The translations under genes and the position numbers were made by a program. From assembly GCF_029936995.1 (NCBI RefSeq), contig NZ_JAPYRE010000001.1, positions 186,001-250,000 on the forward strand: DNA of 64,000 nucleotides, given 5' to 3'. The stretch is from Henriciella sp. (GTDB taxonomy: Bacteria; Pseudomonadota; Alphaproteobacteria; Caulobacterales; Hyphomonadaceae). Of the stretch, positions 8,502 to 17,631 are shown piece after piece. Position 1 is the first letter of the stretch; the number at the start of each line of letters is the position of its first letter. The notes under the pieces are model-generated. The model ran no database searches, was not told the origin of the DNA, and was given only the letters and a program-made list of their open reading frames with translations.

Positions 8502-9272
8502 ATGTCACGCAGACGCAAGATTTATGAAGGCAAGGCCAAGATCCTGTATGAAGGGCCGGAGCCGGGCACGCTGATCCAGTACTTCAAGGATGATGCGACC
8601 GCCTTCAATGCCGAGAAAAAGGCCGTTCTTGACGGCAAGGGCGTGCTGAACAACCGCATCAGCGAATTCATGATGACGCGGCTCGGCGCGGTTTCGATCC
8701 CGAACCATTTCATCAAGCGTCTCAACATGCGCGAGCAGCTGATCCGCAAGGTGGAGATCATTCCGCTGGAAGTGATTGTGCGCAATGTCGCGGCAGGCAG
8801 CATGTCGAAACGCCTCGGTATCGAGGAAGGCGAGACGCTGCCGCGTGCGATTGTCGAGTTCTGCTACAAGAAGGACGAGCTGGGCGACCCGCTGGTCAGC
8901 GAGGAGCATATCGCGGCCTTTGGCTGGGCAAGCCCGCAGGAACTCGATGACATGATCTCGCTCTCACTCAGGGTGAATGATTTCATGTCCGGCCTGTTTG
9001 CCGGGGTCGGCATCCGGCTGGTGGACTTCAAGATCGAGTTCGGCCGCCACTTCGAGGGTGACATGATGCGCACGATCCTGGCTGACGAGATCAGCCCTGA
9101 CAGCTGCCGCCTCTGGGACCTCGAGACGAATGAGAAGCTCGACAAGGACCGTTTCCGCCGGGATATGGGCGGGGTGACGGAAGCCTATGCTGAGGTCGCC
9201 CGCCGCCTTGGTATCATCAAGGAAAACGCGCAGGGCGCGGACGTGCTGGATTTCAGCCCGGGCAGCAAATAA
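8502..9272 (+). CDS. purC: Phosphoribosylaminoimidazole-succinocarboxamide synthase
   Basis: The enzyme joins aspartate to CAIR using ATP to give SAICAR in de novo purine synthesis. It has 256 residues. The SAICAR synthetase signatures are clear: [12 protein letters not shown] at the N-terminus, [11 protein letters not shown] near residues 89-99 and [10 protein letters not shown] near 170-179. The ATG at 8502 has an AGGAGGGAG site 8 nt upstream, so it is preferred over an earlier in-frame start at 8466. purS follows after about 90 nt, so the pair may be co-transcribed. Confidence 0.96.
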   Translation: MSRRRKIYEGKAKILYEGPEPGTLIQYFKDDATAFNAEKKAVLDGKGVLNNRISEFMMTRLGAVSIPNHFIKRLNMREQLIRKVEIIPLEVIVRNVAAGSMSKRLGIEEGETLPRAIVEFCYKKDELGDPLVSEEHIAAFGWASPQELDDMISLSLRVNDFMSGLFAGVGIRLVDFKIEFGRHFEGDMMRTILADEISPDSCRLWDLETNEKLDKDRFRRDMGGVTEAYAEVARRLGIIKENAQGADVLDFSPGSK

Positions 9273-9364
9273 GCTGGTTCAGTTGCCTGCATTCCAATCG
9301 GTTTGCGAATAGGCTAGAGAAGGCGCCGCATCGCAATAACGCTTTTCGCAAGAGAGATTTGCCC

Positions 9365-9607
9365 ATGAAAGCCATCGTCCATGTCGGCCTGAAACCCGGT
9401 GTTCTCGACCCGCAGGGCCGCGCTGTCGCGGATACGCTCGGACGGATGGGCTATGACGAGGTGCAGGGCGCACGCATCGGCAAGGTGATCGAGCTCGACC
9501 TGACAGGTGTTGCCGAGGACAAGGTGGATGCCCGCGTGAAAGAGATGTGCGAGAAGCTGCTCGCCAATACGGTGATCGAATCCTACCGGTATGAACTGGT
9601 CGGGTAG
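9365..9607 (+). CDS. purS: Phosphoribosylformylglycinamidine synthase subunit PurS
   Basis: This is the small structural subunit that bridges PurQ and PurL in the FGAM synthase complex of purine synthesis. It has 80 residues, the normal size. Typical segments are KPGVLDPQGRAV and LGRMGYDEVQGARIGKVIELDL. The ATG at 9365 follows an AGAGAGA site. The usual next genes, purQ and purL, are absent, and a small lipoprotein gene follows instead. The other two subunits must therefore be encoded elsewhere in the genome. Confidence 0.93.
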   Translation: MKAIVHVGLKPGVLDPQGRAVADTLGRMGYDEVQGARIGKVIELDLTGVAEDKVDARVKEMCEKLLANTVIESYRYELVG

Positions 9608-9674
9608 GCGCGAGCTCACAGGGCGCAGCTTCGGGGTGTCAGTTTGCAGATTGTGGCGGCGCCACAATCAGTAC

Positions 9675-9974
9675 ATGAATCCGGGCTTACTCATCCTGCC
9701 ATTGCTCGTCACGGCTTGCAGCGGGGCAGTAAATACTTTTGAAGTTAACGTTCCCGAACCGGCCTCAGCGGAGCTTCAGCTCTGTGGGCAAAGGACCAGC
9801 CTTGAACGGTCAGGAGAAAACCTTGTTGCCACTCGCAGGATAAGCTGTGAAGGCCACGGTGCGATTGTCGTGCGCATCCCGAAGAAGCCGACCATCAAGT
9901 GTACGGTCGGATATGTTACGCCGGGCGTGGAACAGAACTTCCGGTATGAAGTCCATAACGGTCGATGTATCTGA
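9675..9974 (+). CDS. Small hypothetical lipoprotein
   Basis: This 99-residue protein has a lipoprotein signal peptide with lipobox LVTAC (Cys at about residue 18). The mature part of about 80 residues has three more cysteines and looks like a small beta domain. I do not recognise a family. The ATG at 9675 is chosen because it starts the signal peptide. The third-position GC content looks lower than in the adjacent pur genes. It sits 67 nt after purS with no visible terminator between them. Confidence 0.55.
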   Translation: MNPGLLILPLLVTACSGAVNTFEVNVPEPASAELQLCGQRTSLERSGENLVATRRISCEGHGAIVVRIPKKPTIKCTVGYVTPGVEQNFRYEVHNGRCI

Positions 9975-10016
9975 CTGTCGTTTGCGCTAGTCTCCTCCAG
10001 AGAGAGAGGAGACGCC

Positions 10017-10385
10017 ATGCTCAAGCTGACATTCTGCCTGCACCGCCTGCCGGGGCTTACCGTTGGGGAGTTCCAGACCTATTGGCGCGAGAAACATGCC
10101 CCGCTGGTTGCCAGTCATGCCGGGACGCTGGGCATAAAGCGCTACGTGCAGACCCACGCCATCATCCATGAGATGAACGAGACGATCCGCGGCACGCGCG
10201 AAGCCCCGGAGCGGTTCGACGGCATTGCCGAGCTGTGGTGGGAGAACTGGGAGGCGTTCTTCTCCGCCAGCGAAAACCCCGGCGCGGCGGAAGCCGGACA
10301 GGCGCTGCTGGAAGACGAACGCACCTTCATCGACCTCAAACGCTCCCCGCTCTGGTTCAATGAAGAGCATGTGATCGTGGGGTGA
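10017..10385 (+). CDS. EthD-domain protein
   Basis: This is a 122-residue ferredoxin-like alpha+beta barrel protein of the EthD family, small dimeric proteins of largely unknown function named after a factor needed for ether degradation. The diagnostic start (FCLHRLPGLTVGEFQTYWREKH) and a conserved YVQTH segment are present. An exceptionally purine-rich AGAGAGAGGAG tract is the ribosome-binding site. No degradation genes are adjacent, so the role here is unknown. Confidence 0.8.
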   Translation: MLKLTFCLHRLPGLTVGEFQTYWREKHAPLVASHAGTLGIKRYVQTHAIIHEMNETIRGTREAPERFDGIAELWWENWEAFFSASENPGAAEAGQALLEDERTFIDLKRSPLWFNEEHVIVG

Positions 10386-10532
10386 AGACTATTTGCCGTT
10401 TCTCTCTCATCTTGCGAGCAGGGACATCAGGAGATGGGCGCTCAGATGAGCAAGCTCATCGAGCGTGACGCAAGAAAGAGAGACCTGAATTTGCTGCCTG
10501 TGCTGGACCGGCGGTGAAATTGTTCCCGTAAC

Positions 10533-10564
10533 AAAAACGCCCCGCATCATCACGATGCAGGGCG
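10533..10564 (-). terminator. Rho-independent terminator of icd
   Basis: Read on the minus strand, CGCCCTGCATC pairs with GATGCGGGGCG (one G-T pair) around a 5-nt loop and is followed by TTTTT. It lies about 30 nt past the icd stop and may also block read-through from the convergent EthD gene. Confidence 0.82.
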
Positions 10565-10594
10565 CTTCCGGTTGAGATTGGTGAAGACGGGTGC

Positions 10595-11812
10595 CTAGCC
10601 CTTCGCCATTTCCTTCTCGAAGTTGGCGCCGACGGCTTCGAGGAAGCCTTCGGTGGTTTCCCATTTCTGGGATGGGCCGATGAGGAGGGCGAGGTCCTTG
10701 GTCATCTGGCCGTTCTCGACGGTCTTGATGACGGAGCGTTCCAGCTTTTCGGCGAACTCTGTCACTTCCGGGGTATCGTCGAGGCGGCCGCGATGGGCAA
10801 GGCCACGCGTCCAGGCGAAGATGGAAGCAATCGAGTTGGTCGAGGTCGCTTCGCCCTTCTGGTGGTTGCGGTAGTGGCGCGTCACGGTGCCGTGGGCGGC
10901 TTCGGCCTCGACCGTCTTGCCGTCCGGTGACATCAGGACCGATGTCATCAGGCCGAGCGAACCGAACCCTTGCGCGACCGTGTCGGACTGGACATCGCCA
11001 TCATAGTTCTTACAGGCCCAGACATAGCCGCCGGACCATTTCATGGCGGCTGCGACCATGTCGTCGATCAGGCGGTGTTCATAGGTGCCACCCCACTCCT
11101 TGAAGGAGTCGGCGAACTCATTGTCGAAGACTTCCTGGAACAGGTCCTTGAAGCGCCCGTCATAGGCTTTCAGGATGGTGTTCTTGGTCGACATGTAGAC
11201 CGGCCACTGGCGCGTCTGGCCAAAATTGAAGCAGGCGCGGGCAAAGTCCTTGATGGACTCGTCCAGGTTGTACATGCCCATGGCGATGCCGGAGTCCTGG
11301 AACTCATAGACTTCCTTCTCGATCTTCTCGCCATTCTCGCCCTGCCAGGTCATGGTCAGCGTGCCGGGGCCGGGGACGCGGAAGTCTGTGGCGCGGTACT
11401 GGTCGCCGAAAGCGTGACGGCCGATGACGATAGGCTGCGTCCAGCCCGGGACGAGGCGCGGAACGTTGGAAATGACGATCGGCTCACGGAAGACGACGCC
11501 GCCAAGGATGTTGCGGATTGTGCCGTTTGGCGAGCGCCACATCTTCTTCAGGCCGAATTCCTCGACGCGGGCCTCGTCCGGCGTGATGGTCGCGCATTTC
11601 ACGCCGACACCGTGTTCCTTGATGGCGTTAGCGGAATCGACGGTCACCTGATCGTCGGTCGCATCCCGGTTCTCGATGCTGAGATCATAGTATCTGAGAT
11701 CGATATCGAGATAGGGAAGGAGAAGTCGCTCCTTGATCATCTGCCAGATGATGCGGGTCATCTCGTCGCCGTCGATCTCGACGACCGGATTCTTGACCTT
11801 GATCTTTGCCAT
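10595..11812 (-). CDS. icd: NADP-dependent isocitrate dehydrogenase (eukaryote-like type)
   Basis: The enzyme oxidises isocitrate to 2-oxoglutarate with NADP+ in the TCA cycle. Its 405 residues match the homodimeric eukaryote-like class common in alphaproteobacteria. It opens with [18 protein letters not shown], and the substrate-binding [10 protein letters not shown] lies near residues 94-103. The metal-binding DDMVAA and the cofactor segment [12 protein letters not shown] are also present. It stands alone with its own terminator. The antisense strand contains a long open frame (10970-11857) that I treat as a codon-bias artefact. Confidence 0.97.
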   Translation of the reverse strand: MAKIKVKNPVVEIDGDEMTRIIWQMIKERLLLPYLDIDLRYYDLSIENRDATDDQVTVDSANAIKEHGVGVKCATITPDEARVEEFGLKKMWRSPNGTIRNILGGVVFREPIVISNVPRLVPGWTQPIVIGRHAFGDQYRATDFRVPGPGTLTMTWQGENGEKIEKEVYEFQDSGIAMGMYNLDESIKDFARACFNFGQTRQWPVYMSTKNTILKAYDGRFKDLFQEVFDNEFADSFKEWGGTYEHRLIDDMVAAAMKWSGGYVWACKNYDGDVQSDTVAQGFGSLGLMTSVLMSPDGKTVEAEAAHGTVTRHYRNHQKGEATSTNSIASIFAWTRGLAHRGRLDDTPEVTEFAEKLERSVIKTVENGQMTKDLALLIGPSQKWETTEGFLEAVGANFEKEMAKG

Positions 11813-11925
11813 GCCGGGAAAGTCCTTTCAGTTGCACTGTTTTACGGGCGGCTATAGCAGAAGGGGTTGAGAGGTCAAAAGCGAGTTGCGGGCGCATCTG
11901 GCCGGGCGCCCAGAGGTCTTTAGCC

Positions 11926-13365
11926 ATGAAACGTCTGATCTTTGTTTTTGCTTGGGTTTTTCTGACCGGTGCCGGGCAGGTGTATGCGCAGTCAAATCGC
12001 AGTGCGGATGCGGTTGTCACGATCGGGCCCGATGAGTCCGGCAACTGGCTGGTCGAGTACAGCTTTGCAGAGCCGCAGCAATTGCTGGCCTTTGTCCAGT
12101 CGGGCAATGACTACAGGGCGGCAACATGGACGGTCAGCTCAGGCAATGCGAACCTTGCGCGCGCTGCCGGGCTGGATGTCATCGTCCTTGACCAGCCGGC
12201 CCGCAAAGTGGCGTTCAGCGTCATCCCGCTGACCAGTGAGTTACAGGGCGAGGCCACCCCTTTCATGACATTCCGGGATGGCGCCATTGCGGTGCATGAA
12301 GGCCAGTTCCGGCTGTTCCCGGTCACGCGTTCGGAAATTCTAGGTGATGATGGCGAGCGGCTGCCCGATCCAGACACCGCGCAGCTGGCGATGGATACAC
12401 GGATTTCTTCAGACCGGAATATAATTGCCGACGGTGAGGTGCATCAGGGCACACTGACAAACCGCATCGAGGATGGCGGGACGTATATCTATATCGGCAA
12501 GGGTGAAATCCGCAGCTTCGAGCATTTCGACGCCGTGCTGGACGCCACCTTCCCGGCCTGGATTGGCGAGCGCTTCATGGACAGCGTGCTGGAACGGATC
12601 TTCGCGGCCCATGAAGCCAGATGGGGCCGCGCGCTGGATAAGAAGCCCACAGTGATGTTCGCCTATAAGGGCGAACGTGCGGGTGGACTGTCTGTGAAGG
12701 GCGGGGCGGCCGATGACATGCTGATGGTGTCAGCGGGCGGGGCGCGGCTGAACGAGCCAGACTCCGATACGCTGGCTTATCTTCACTGGTACTTCGCGCA
12801 TGAGGCCGCACATCTGTTCCAGTCGGAGGGTGGTGTACGGTTTGCAGGCGAAGGCGATGCGTGGATCCACGAGGGCGCAGCCAATATGATGGCCTATACG
12901 CAGATCGCCGCCACGCTCAATGACGAAGCCGGTCCGCGTTTTCTTGCCAGTGTCTATGGCGGGGCTTTCGAGGAATGCGTCAGTGCCCTGGAGGGCGGCC
13001 CGCTGGCGAGCGCACGAGAGCGCGGCGTAAACTCGGCCCATTATGCCTGCGGGGATTTCGTCGCACTGGCAACCGACGGGTTTCTCAGGCGGCGTGACAT
13101 CTATTCCTTCTGGAACACGCTGATCGAGCGCGCGCTGGACATGGAAAGCCCACGCGTCGATGCCGGGCTTTACTTCAATACGCTTCAACTGCTCGGCGCG
13201 ACCGAGGGCCAACGTAGCCTTATTCAGGCGATTGTCGGTGATGAAGCCCCGGAGAATCCGCGCAAGGCGCTCATAGCTATGCTGGAGGCGGCGAAGCTCG
13301 CGCCGCAGTTCAATGCTGAAGGGCAGTTGATTTCGATGGATTGGCCCGACTATTCCGCGGAATGA
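11926..13365 (+). CDS. Secreted gluzincin-like protein with HEAAH motif
   Basis: This exported protein of 479 residues is of unknown substrate. The ATG at 11926 gives a signal peptide ending near residue 22 (VYAQ). A putative zinc site HEAAH follows HWYFA near residues 290-294, and WIHEGAA about 19 residues later resembles the glutamate-bearing WLNEGFA of M1 aminopeptidases. I therefore infer a gluzincin-like domain in the C-terminal half, after an N-terminal beta-rich region. Overall similarity to M1 enzymes looks low and the activity is not shown. Its stop codon overlaps the next start (ATGA), so it is translationally coupled to the SpoU-family methyltransferase gene. Confidence 0.72.
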   Translation: MKRLIFVFAWVFLTGAGQVYAQSNRSADAVVTIGPDESGNWLVEYSFAEPQQLLAFVQSGNDYRAATWTVSSGNANLARAAGLDVIVLDQPARKVAFSVIPLTSELQGEATPFMTFRDGAIAVHEGQFRLFPVTRSEILGDDGERLPDPDTAQLAMDTRISSDRNIIADGEVHQGTLTNRIEDGGTYIYIGKGEIRSFEHFDAVLDATFPAWIGERFMDSVLERIFAAHEARWGRALDKKPTVMFAYKGERAGGLSVKGGAADDMLMVSAGGARLNEPDSDTLAYLHWYFAHEAAHLFQSEGGVRFAGEGDAWIHEGAANMMAYTQIAATLNDEAGPRFLASVYGGAFEECVSALEGGPLASARERGVNSAHYACGDFVALATDGFLRRRDIYSFWNTLIERALDMESPRVDAGLYFNTLQLLGATEGQRSLIQAIVGDEAPENPRKALIAMLEAAKLAPQFNAEGQLISMDWPDYSAE

Positions 13366-14114
13366 CCGAGACACGCCAGCCCGCCATTATCCTCGCAGAG
13401 CCCCAGCTTGGGGAGAATATCGGGTCGACCGCGCGCGCCATGCTGAATTTCGGGCTGACCGAGCTTCGTATCGCCGCGCCGCGCGATGGCTGGCCCAATC
13501 CGGCCGCTGAACCGATGTCGGCCGGCGCGTTCGAGGCGGGCGTCGAGGTCAAGGTGTTCGACAGTGTCGAGGCGGCGTGTGCCGATCTTGGCTATCTCGT
13601 CGCGGCGACGGCGCGCCCGCGCGGGATGGAGAAACCCGTGACGAATGCCGCTGGCGCGGTGGACTGGCTGACGGGACAGGAAAGGCGCACCGGCGTCATG
13701 TTCGGCAACGAGGCGCAGGGCCTGTCGAACGATCATGTCGCGCTCTGTGATGCCATCATGACCTATCCGGTGAGCAAGGCGTTTGCCTCGCTCAACCTTT
13801 CGCAGGCGGTGATGGTATTTGCCCATGCCTGGGGCGATGCAGCCGGGCAGGGCGGACGCTTCGAGGGCAGGGATGCGGGGGTCGGCGAGACGGCAAGCCG
13901 GGACGAGCTGATCGGCATGTTCGAGCACTTCGAGGCCGAGCTTGAGCGGGCAGGCTATTTCTACCCTCCCGACAAGACACCTCTGATGACTCGCAATCTG
14001 CGCAATGCCTTCATTCGGGGGCAGTGGACGAGCCAGGAAGTGCGTACCTTCCGGGGGGCGGTGAAGGCGCTGGCGATCGGGCGCGGCAAGGCACGGATCA
14101 AGCGGGAGGAGTAA
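13362..14114 (+). CDS. trmJ: SpoU-family tRNA/rRNA methyltransferase (TrmJ-like)
   Basis: This is an S-adenosylmethionine-dependent 2'-O-methyltransferase of the SPOUT fold, probably acting on tRNA position 32. It has 250 residues. The three motifs are present: ENIGSTARAMLNFGL (residues 16-30), VMFGNEAQGLS (about 112-122) and PVSKAFASLNLSQAV (about 134-148). The N-terminal arrangement and the extended helical C-terminus fit TrmJ better than TrmL. The ATG at 13362 overlaps the stop of the upstream gluzincin-like gene, which sets the start and indicates coupling. Confidence 0.88.
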   Translation: MTETRQPAIILAEPQLGENIGSTARAMLNFGLTELRIAAPRDGWPNPAAEPMSAGAFEAGVEVKVFDSVEAACADLGYLVAATARPRGMEKPVTNAAGAVDWLTGQERRTGVMFGNEAQGLSNDHVALCDAIMTYPVSKAFASLNLSQAVMVFAHAWGDAAGQGGRFEGRDAGVGETASRDELIGMFEHFEAELERAGYFYPPDKTPLMTRNLRNAFIRGQWTSQEVRTFRGAVKALAIGRGKARIKREE

Positions 14115-14189
14115 ACCGCACAGCTATTGGAATGGTAATTAACTCCCTCTCCAAATATGCCTGCAAGGGTTGGGTATAGCGATGGCTAG

Positions 14190-14720
14190 ATGTTCAGGCA
14201 GTCGAGGGTGTTAGAAGTGTCTCCTGTTGTCCGGCTACTGACGACCGCCTTTTTGCCTGCAATCTCTGTTGCCGCTTGCGGTGCAAGTTTTGAAAAGTTC
14301 CGCCTTTGCAGCGAGGACCAGCCGACTGAATTCATTCAGTTTGATTGGTCTGACCGTACGTTCTCGACTTCCGACTATCTTGGAGCAATTAGAAGCTGCG
14401 GCGATAGTTTTGCCGGTTTTTGCATTCGCGAGCCACTGCCGATCGCGGTACCCGCAGATTTTGATCTGCACGCTAACGAGCCATCTGAGTGGAGAGTGGA
14501 TGATCAAACTTATCGGTTTGAGCCCCTCGATGACACAAGTTTTGAAATATCTACTGAAGCGACCTGGGGAGAGGAGCGGTATGTCTTTTCCCAAAAAGAA
14601 GGCCTTGTCGCCAGGCTGGTTCGGCCGACCATCAATGGTGAAGCCTTTCCTGAAGAAACGTGGAAGCGGTGTGCTGGCAGACTTACTCTGAAACAGATGA
14701 AAAAGTACGCTGCAGAATAA
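14190..14720 (+). CDS. Hypothetical exported (possible lipoprotein) protein
   Basis: This 176-residue protein has no family that I recognise. A hydrophobic segment ends in VAAC near residue 30, which would serve as a lipobox; a GTG start a few codons in (14208 or 14217) would give a more usual signal length, so the start is uncertain. The mature part has several cysteines and many acidic residues. The DNA is visibly more AT-rich than its neighbours, as in two other orphan lipoprotein genes of this window, which may reflect later acquisition. It is monocistronic. Confidence 0.5.
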   Translation: MFRQSRVLEVSPVVRLLTTAFLPAISVAACGASFEKFRLCSEDQPTEFIQFDWSDRTFSTSDYLGAIRSCGDSFAGFCIREPLPIAVPADFDLHANEPSEWRVDDQTYRFEPLDDTSFEISTEATWGEERYVFSQKEGLVARLVRPTINGEAFPEETWKRCAGRLTLKQMKKYAAE

Positions 14721-14869
14721 GGTAATAAGGCCAGCACTTCTTCAATTCCGTTCAACACTCTTTCTTTCGCTTGCGTTCTTGTCCCAGCATTCCCGAAGCG
14801 GGCTGATCCGCTCGGGACATTACATGCCGGACAGAGTGGCACTGGCGACCCAGTCTGCTCTCTTTTTGA

Positions 14870-15343
14870 TTACTGGCCGGTGTTGTCTTCCTGCCGGGGT
14901 TTTTCGGGCAGGTTCGCCGCCGCGAGATCATCGGCAAGGCGCTGGCCTGTGGAGGCGTAGACCTTTTCGGCCGAGACAGCGCTTTCATCGCAGCGCTGGC
15001 GCCGGGAATTTTCCGACGCAAAGGCATTGTTGAACGCGTCGACCATGGAGGAACGCATACGGCTCTGATACGGCGCTTCCATGCTGAGCAGGCGCTGCAT
15101 GTAGCCGCGCCAGTACTGATCATTACTGCCATTGCAAAGCTGCCTGATCGCGTGAGCCGATCCCAGTGTAGAGGACAGCTCGATAACGGTCTGCATATAG
15201 CCCTGCGTGCGGGTGTCGGTGTAATCGCTCACCTGCTGGCGCTGATATTGGTTCTCATACTGGCCATGCGCGGTCATGGCTGGCAAGAATGCCAGTAGCA
15301 AAGCGACCGGGAGGAAGCGCCAGTGTACGAATGCCTGCTTCAT
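14870..15343 (-). CDS. TIGR02301-family exported protein
   Basis: This is a 157-residue exported protein of a conserved but uncharacterised alphaproteobacterial family. The ATG at 15343 starts a signal peptide ending near HGQ (residue 28). The mature part is helical and includes LSSTLGSAHAIRQLCNG and QYWRGYMQRLL, which are typical of TIGR02301; the two conserved cysteines are present. Its 5' end overlaps the 5' end of the divergent hydroxyacid dehydrogenase gene by 21 bp. Family members are presumed periplasmic and no activity is known. Confidence 0.8.
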   Translation of the reverse strand: MKQAFVHWRFLPVALLLAFLPAMTAHGQYENQYQRQQVSDYTDTRTQGYMQTVIELSSTLGSAHAIRQLCNGSNDQYWRGYMQRLLSMEAPYQSRMRSSMVDAFNNAFASENSRRQRCDESAVSAEKVYASTGQRLADDLAAANLPEKPRQEDNTGQ

Positions 15344-16315
15344 GAGACGACTTTCACGCGGCTTGAGGAACGTCTCAAGCCGTTTTCTGAACAATTAGCA
15401 CCTGTCACCGTCAATGATGACCTGGAAATCGGGCATCCGTGGGGCGAGACGAAAGATGGCGCGCTGATCTCCTATGGCAATACCGATGTCTGGTTCAGCC
15501 CGGCGGCGAAGGCCTTTGCGAAGTATCTGCACAGCGCTGGACGGCTGGCCTGGTTCCAGTCGAGTGCGGCGGGACTGGAAAATCCGTTCCTCCAGAAGAT
15601 AGGCGACAAGGCGGAGGCCTATACGTCCAGCCATGTGCAGTCAGAAGCGATTGCCGAATGGGTGCTGTGGGCCGGGTTCGACTGGTTCGGCAATGGGGCC
15701 GGACGCCGTGCGGCTCAGGCGGAAAAGGACTGGCGCAGCGTGTCGTTCCGCGAAATCCAGGCAACCCGCTGGCTTATCTATGGCTTCGGTCATATCGGGG
15801 AAGCGGTGGGCCGGCGTCTCCGGGGGCTCGGGGCGCATGTCACGGGGGTGCGCCGATCCGGCCACGTGTCTCCCTTCGCGGACCGGATCATACATCCGCA
15901 GAATTTCGAGCCTGACAATCTCGGCCAGTCAGATGCCGTGCTCCTGTGCTGTCCACATACCCCGGAGACGGAAAACCTCGCCGATGCAGACTTCTTCACC
16001 GCCATGAAGGAAGACAGCCTGTTCATGAATGTCGGGCGCGGCGCGCTTGTGGACGAGACCGCGCTGATAGCCGCGCTGGAAGCCCGCAGGCCGGCCCATG
16101 CAACGCTGGATGTGACGCGGGAAGAGCCCTTGCCGGAAGACAGCCCGCTCTGGCGCCATCCGCATCTAACGCTGACGCCGCATACGTCTGCGATGACCGA
16201 AGATGCTCTCAAACGTAACGACGAGCTTTTCCTCGAGAACCTCGTCTTGTTCCTGAACGGTGAGCCGTTGCGCAATCTTGTCGAGGACTCTGCGTTCGCC
16301 GCCCAGTCTGTCTGA
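15323..16315 (+). CDS. D-isomer-specific 2-hydroxyacid dehydrogenase family protein
   Basis: This is a cytoplasmic NAD(P)-dependent dehydrogenase of 330 residues. The Rossmann signature GFGHIGEAVG lies near residues 154-163. The catalytic Arg is in NVGRGALVDE, the Glu in the VTREEPLPEDSPLW segment and the His in LTPHTS, so all catalytic residues are present. The GTG start has a GGGAGGAAG site 6 nt upstream. Sequence features resemble glyoxylate/hydroxypyruvate reductases, but the substrate cannot be told. The 5' end overlaps the oppositely oriented TIGR02301-family gene. An mscS-type gene follows. Confidence 0.86.
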   Translation: MYECLLHETTFTRLEERLKPFSEQLAPVTVNDDLEIGHPWGETKDGALISYGNTDVWFSPAAKAFAKYLHSAGRLAWFQSSAAGLENPFLQKIGDKAEAYTSSHVQSEAIAEWVLWAGFDWFGNGAGRRAAQAEKDWRSVSFREIQATRWLIYGFGHIGEAVGRRLRGLGAHVTGVRRSGHVSPFADRIIHPQNFEPDNLGQSDAVLLCCPHTPETENLADADFFTAMKEDSLFMNVGRGALVDETALIAALEARRPAHATLDVTREEPLPEDSPLWRHPHLTLTPHTSAMTEDALKRNDELFLENLVLFLNGEPLRNLVEDSAFAAQSV

Positions 16316-16355
16316 GCATCTTGCCGAAGGCGGGCAGGCGGGCGTATCAAGCGAC

Positions 16356-17612
16356 ATGGAATTGTCACGCATGATCCTGCCCGGCCCATGGCGCCCGGCA
16401 CGCCTTCAGGAAGGAGAGGATCCGGTTCGTATCGAGCCGCTGGATGCGCTTGGGCATACCGCAGAAACGGCAACCGAGGCGGCCAGCGATTTTGCCACCT
16501 GGATTGCTTCGGGCTCTCGCGAGGCTCTGATCGCGCTCGGCCTGACAATCGCGATCACGGCAGGTCTCTGGTTTGCCCGCTACGGGCTGATCCGGCTGAT
16601 ACACTATGTGCCCAAGGACAAGGATCATTCGATCCCGGCGATCCTGAACAGGATCGTGCGCCGCTTCCGTCTCTATTTCATGATCGCCAGCGCGCTGGTC
16701 ATCACGGACCGGATCATGGAGCTGCCGTCGACGGTCTCGACATTTACCCATGTCCTGTTCGTGATCACGGCGACGCTACAGGCCGCAGAACTCTTGCAGG
16801 AAGCGGCGATTTCATCCATCCGGCGCCAGGCGATCCGCAACACCCAGGACGCGAGCACGCTTGCCTCTGCGGTGAACCTCATCAAGTGGTTCATCAATCT
16901 CGTCATCTGGTCGTTTGCGCTGCTGCTCATCCTCGACAATGTCGGGGCGGACGTGACCGCGCTTCTGGCGGGTTTCGGTGTGGCAGGTATCGCCATTGGT
17001 CTCGCCGCGCAGGGCATGTTCCGCGACCTGTTTTCCTCGCTTTCCATCGTGCTCGACAAGCCGTTCCAGGTCGGCGACACGGTGCGTTATGGCGAGACGT
17101 GGGGCGATATCGAGGATATCGGCCTGAAGACGACGCGCATCCGTTCCAAGACGGGTGAGCAGATCATCATCTCGAACACGAACCTGCTCGAGGAAGAAAT
17201 CCATAATATGCGCCGGATGACACGGCGGCGCCTCGAGACGACATTTGCGCTTGTCTATCAGACGCCTGCCGATGTGGCGGACAGTGTGCCCGGCATGGCT
17301 GCCGAACTGGTCAAGGGGCTGCAGGGGGTCTCGTTCGACAGGTGCAGTCTTGCTTCCATCGGGCCGGCCGCACTGGAATACGAACTCGTCGTCTATTCCC
17401 TCAATCCGGACTTCAACCGCTCAATGGCGGTTCGCTCCCGCGTGTTGCTCGCGCTGTTCCGGAAGTTTCGTGAAGAGGGTATCGAGCTCGCCTATCCGAC
17501 GCAGACGCTATATCTCAATGATAGGGGAAGGCTCGATTCCGTACGCGTCGAAGCAGCTGCACCGGAAAGCACAACAATTGTCGAGGGGCCGCTTGAGGGC
17601 GATCAGGACTAG
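16356..17612 (+). CDS. MscS-family mechanosensitive ion channel
   Basis: This inner-membrane channel opens under membrane tension to release solutes after osmotic downshock. It has about 418 residues. Hydrophobic helices lie near residues 55-75, 105-125 and 190-215; the pore helix TM3 has the Ala/Gly pattern (GFGVAGIAIGLAAQG). The beta domain contains FQVGDTVRYGETWGDIEDIGLKTT, and a cytoplasmic alpha/beta domain follows. The start at 16356 is preferred because earlier in-frame codons overlap the upstream gene, but its ribosome-binding site is weak and 16371 is possible. Confidence 0.9.
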   Translation: MELSRMILPGPWRPARLQEGEDPVRIEPLDALGHTAETATEAASDFATWIASGSREALIALGLTIAITAGLWFARYGLIRLIHYVPKDKDHSIPAILNRIVRRFRLYFMIASALVITDRIMELPSTVSTFTHVLFVITATLQAAELLQEAAISSIRRQAIRNTQDASTLASAVNLIKWFINLVIWSFALLLILDNVGADVTALLAGFGVAGIAIGLAAQGMFRDLFSSLSIVLDKPFQVGDTVRYGETWGDIEDIGLKTTRIRSKTGEQIIISNTNLLEEEIHNMRRMTRRRLETTFALVYQTPADVADSVPGMAAELVKGLQGVSFDRCSLASIGPAALEYELVVYSLNPDFNRSMAVRSRVLLALFRKFREEGIELAYPTQTLYLNDRGRLDSVRVEAAAPESTTIVEGPLEGDQD

Positions 17613-17631
17613 GCCAGAAAGTCCTTGAAGC

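Noticed and set aside
10970-11857. Long plus-strand open frame (295 codons) opposite icd
   Set aside because: It lies fully antisense to a conserved enzyme gene and has no family sequence; long antisense frames are expected at this GC content.
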